Source: Candidatus Heimdallarchaeota archaeon (GTDB lineage: Archaea; Asgardarchaeota; Heimdallarchaeia; Heimdallarchaeales; Kariarchaeaceae). From it: 7,883 bases of DNA. The stretch is from assembly GCA_022574115.1 (NCBI GenBank), contig JACZSS010000102.1, positions 1 through 7,883 of the forward strand, written 5' to 3'. Shown here in pieces: positions 6,471 through 7,883 of this stretch. The position numbers were made by a program, and so were the translations under genes. Numbering within the stretch: position 1 is the first letter of the stretch; each line of letters begins with the position of its first letter. The notes below the pieces were generated by a model, which was given only the letters and a program-made list of their open reading frames with translations, was not told the origin of the DNA and did no database searches.

Positions 6471-7883
6471 TTATGACTCTACTTCATCTTCACTTTCTAA
6501 TAGTCGATCCATCAGAACATCCAAATTAACAGCCTTACCGTTATCACTTTTTGCTGGATCGACATTGTCGTCTCCATAGACAAATTGGATAATGTTTCCT
6601 GTGCTATTTCGAACAGTTTTATCATAGTGTGCCGATAAATCCTGCATTGCATTGACTAATCGTCGTTGCATGTAGCCGGATGATGATGTACGAACTGCCG
6701 TATCTACCAATCCTTCTCGACCTCCACACGCATGCATGAAATATTCAATTGGATTAAGACCACTCCTAAACGATGAATCGACAAATCCTCGACCAAATGC
6801 TGAAAGATCCCCTCGTTTGAAGTGGGGTAACGTCCGGTCGATAAAACCACGTTCAATCCGATTGCCCCGTACCGATTGTTGTCCAACACAAGCTGACATT
6901 TGCCCAAGGTTCATCATATTCCCACGAGCACCAGTTTTTGCCATTATAACTGCCTCATTCTCAAGTCCGATAAATTGAGCTGATTTAGTGGCAGCTTCGT
7001 CACGTGCTTCTGACAGTACATTCTGTACCTCTGCTTCTAAAGTTTCTTTCAGTGATTTACCAGGTGATCTTTCTAATTTACCGGATCGGAACTCGGCGAC
7101 AAGTTCATCAACTCGATCTTTCTTACCATTGACAATTTCAGCGATTTCTGCTCGACCATCTATCGAAACATCAACATCGTCAAGCCCCATTGAGAAACCC
7201 CATCGGGTAATGTAAGCACTCAGCATTTTGGTTATACCATCCAAAAATATTCGTGTGGCGATGGATCCATATTCCTTCAATATCCTGTGAAGTACCGAGT
7301 TTGCCACTTCCGCACCAAATCCAGTGCTATCAATGATACCTCTAATTAATTTACCATTAACGATCTGCACAAACCCTTCATGAACACAGGTATTAACTGT
7401 ACAGACATCTGGGGTGAGGCAGAACTTGTTCCTCATTACGTAATTTAGTCTAGACGGAAGGAGAGTACTGAATAATGCCTTTCCACTCCACATAGGGGTT
7501 CCATCTTCATCAAATTCATCAGGTTCGGGTAATTCGTCTACTCCGGCAGCTGAAACCAGTTCGCTTGCGATCGATCGGGGAAATCTTGTACCGTTCTTGG
7601 TAAATAAATATGCTCCAGTGATAAAATCTTGAACTGCTCCGATTATAGGTCCACCATACCGAGGTGTTGAAATTTGCTCTTGCACGAGCATCAAAATACT
7701 TGCTTCGGCACGTGATTCTTCAGATTGTGGAACATGTAAATTCATTTCATCCCCATCAAAATCCGCATTATAGGGACGACAATTCGACGTGAGGAAGTTA
7801 TCAGCAATGAAATTATGATTTGCATCATTGGTTGTTATGTCATAAGCGCGGTCCAAATAAATTTCATTTATACTTTCAATTGC
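6471..7883 (-). CDS. rpoA1: DNA-directed RNA polymerase subunit A', C-terminal part (5' end outside window) with intein
   Basis: The C-terminal 436 residues of the polymerase catalytic subunit A'. Just after the intein junction comes CRPYNADFDGDEMNLHVPQ, whose NADFDGD loop (codons 7749-7769) holds the three aspartates that chelate the catalytic Mg. Further along are ARGNMMNLGQMSACVGQQ, GFIDRTLPHFKRGD, and the bridge-helix region EYFMHACGGREGLVDTAVRTSSSGYMQRRL, followed by VRNSTGNIIQFVYGDDNVDP near the normal end of archaeal A' subunits. The frame is open through the right edge, with A-I-E-S-I-N-E-I-Y preceding the TTG at 7856, so that TTG is not a start. The remainder of A' and most of the intein lie beyond the window. 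The stop codon is two bases from that of the convergent membrane-protein gene. rpoA'' is not immediately downstream as in most archaeal operons but about 1.45 kb away. Confidence 0.95.
   Translation of the reverse strand, partial: AIESINEIYLDRAYDITTNDANHNFIADNFLTSNCRPYNADFDGDEMNLHVPQSEESRAEASILMLVQEQISTPRYGGPIIGAVQDFITGAYLFTKNGTRFPRSIASELVSAAGVDELPEPDEFDEDGTPMWSGKALFSTLLPSRLNYVMRNKFCLTPDVCTVNTCVHEGFVQIVNGKLIRGIIDSTGFGAEVANSVLHRILKEYGSIATRIFLDGITKMLSAYITRWGFSMGLDDVDVSIDGRAEIAEIVNGKKDRVDELVAEFRSGKLERSPGKSLKETLEAEVQNVLSEARDEAATKSAQFIGLENEAVIMAKTGARGNMMNLGQMSACVGQQSVRGNRIERGFIDRTLPHFKRGDLSAFGRGFVDSSFRSGLNPIEYFMHACGGREGLVDTAVRTSSSGYMQRRLVNAMQDLSAHYDKTVRNSTGNIIQFVYGDDNVDPAKSDNGKAVNLDVLMDRLLESEDEVES
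7782..7883 (-). mobile_element. C-terminal end of an intein in RpoA' (partial)
   Basis: The last 34 residues of an intein, ending at Asn (codon 7782-7784) with Cys +1 (7779-7781). Block F is clear: AYDITTNDANHNFIADNF, the typical D-T-x-x-x-x-HNF pattern. The usual terminal His-Asn is replaced by Ser-Asn (TSN then CRPYN). The C-extein begins five residues before NADFDGD's first aspartate pair, so unspliced protein would be split at the Mg-binding loop. Whether an endonuclease domain is present cannot be seen, because the rest lies beyond the right edge. Confidence 0.88.

Noticed and set aside
6704..7215. Small frames on both strands inside rpoA'
   Set aside because: They overlap highly conserved RNA polymerase sequence in other frames, so they are shadows.
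7854..7856. TTG 7856 as the start of a 461-residue protein
   Set aside because: The frame is open upstream to the window edge and this point lies inside intein block sequence, so the gene is cut by the window, not started here.

Overview
The window most likely comes from an Asgard (Promethearchaeota) archaeon. Two things point there. It encodes the archaeal split largest RNA polymerase subunit (A' and A''), and it encodes a 211-residue protein built like eukaryotic ESCRT-I Tsg101/Vps23: a ubiquitin-E2-like UEV domain without the catalytic cysteine, a coiled coil, and a C-terminal steadiness-box-like helical region. ESCRT-I proteins of this type are known among archaea essentially only from Asgard lineages. 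The DNA is AT-rich. The exact lineage cannot be settled from the sequence alone; a Heimdall-like group is a guess.

Layout, left to right. Positions 52-351 (minus) hold the C-terminal remnant of an MFS transporter. Directly upstream of it, in the same frame, lies a small P-loop nucleotide kinase-like gene (352-945, minus). About 560 bases without a convincing gene follow (946-1507), with candidate promoters for the divergent genes and a 15-bp palindrome. The Vps23/Tsg101-like gene (1508-2143, plus) converges on rpoA'' (2146-5019, minus), which is interrupted by a 526-residue intein with a LAGLIDADG endonuclease domain. A roughly 420-base divergent intergenic region follows and carries a perfect 10-bp-arm palindrome close to the rpoA'' start. 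Next is a plus-strand gene (5440-6468) for a predicted membrane protein that looks like an ECF-transporter S component fused to an outward-facing DUF4430 (transcobalamin-C-like) domain. It converges on rpoA' (6471 to the right edge, minus), whose 5' end is cut by the window and lies inside a second intein.

The most unusual features are these. (i) Both halves of the polymerase catalytic core carry inteins at active-site elements: A' just before the Mg-binding NADFDGD loop, and A'' at the base of the trigger loop. (ii) The A'' intein has Gln in place of the first catalytic acid of its endonuclease, suggesting decay. (iii) The A' intein ends Ser-Asn instead of the usual His-Asn. (iv) rpoA' and rpoA'', normally neighbours in one operon, are separated by an oppositely oriented transporter-like gene. 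(v) An ESCRT-I-type gene sits tail-to-tail with rpoA''. The genes do not form one pathway. The window is a transcription-machinery locus broken up by unrelated genes, and the two convergent junctions leave only two bases between stop codons.
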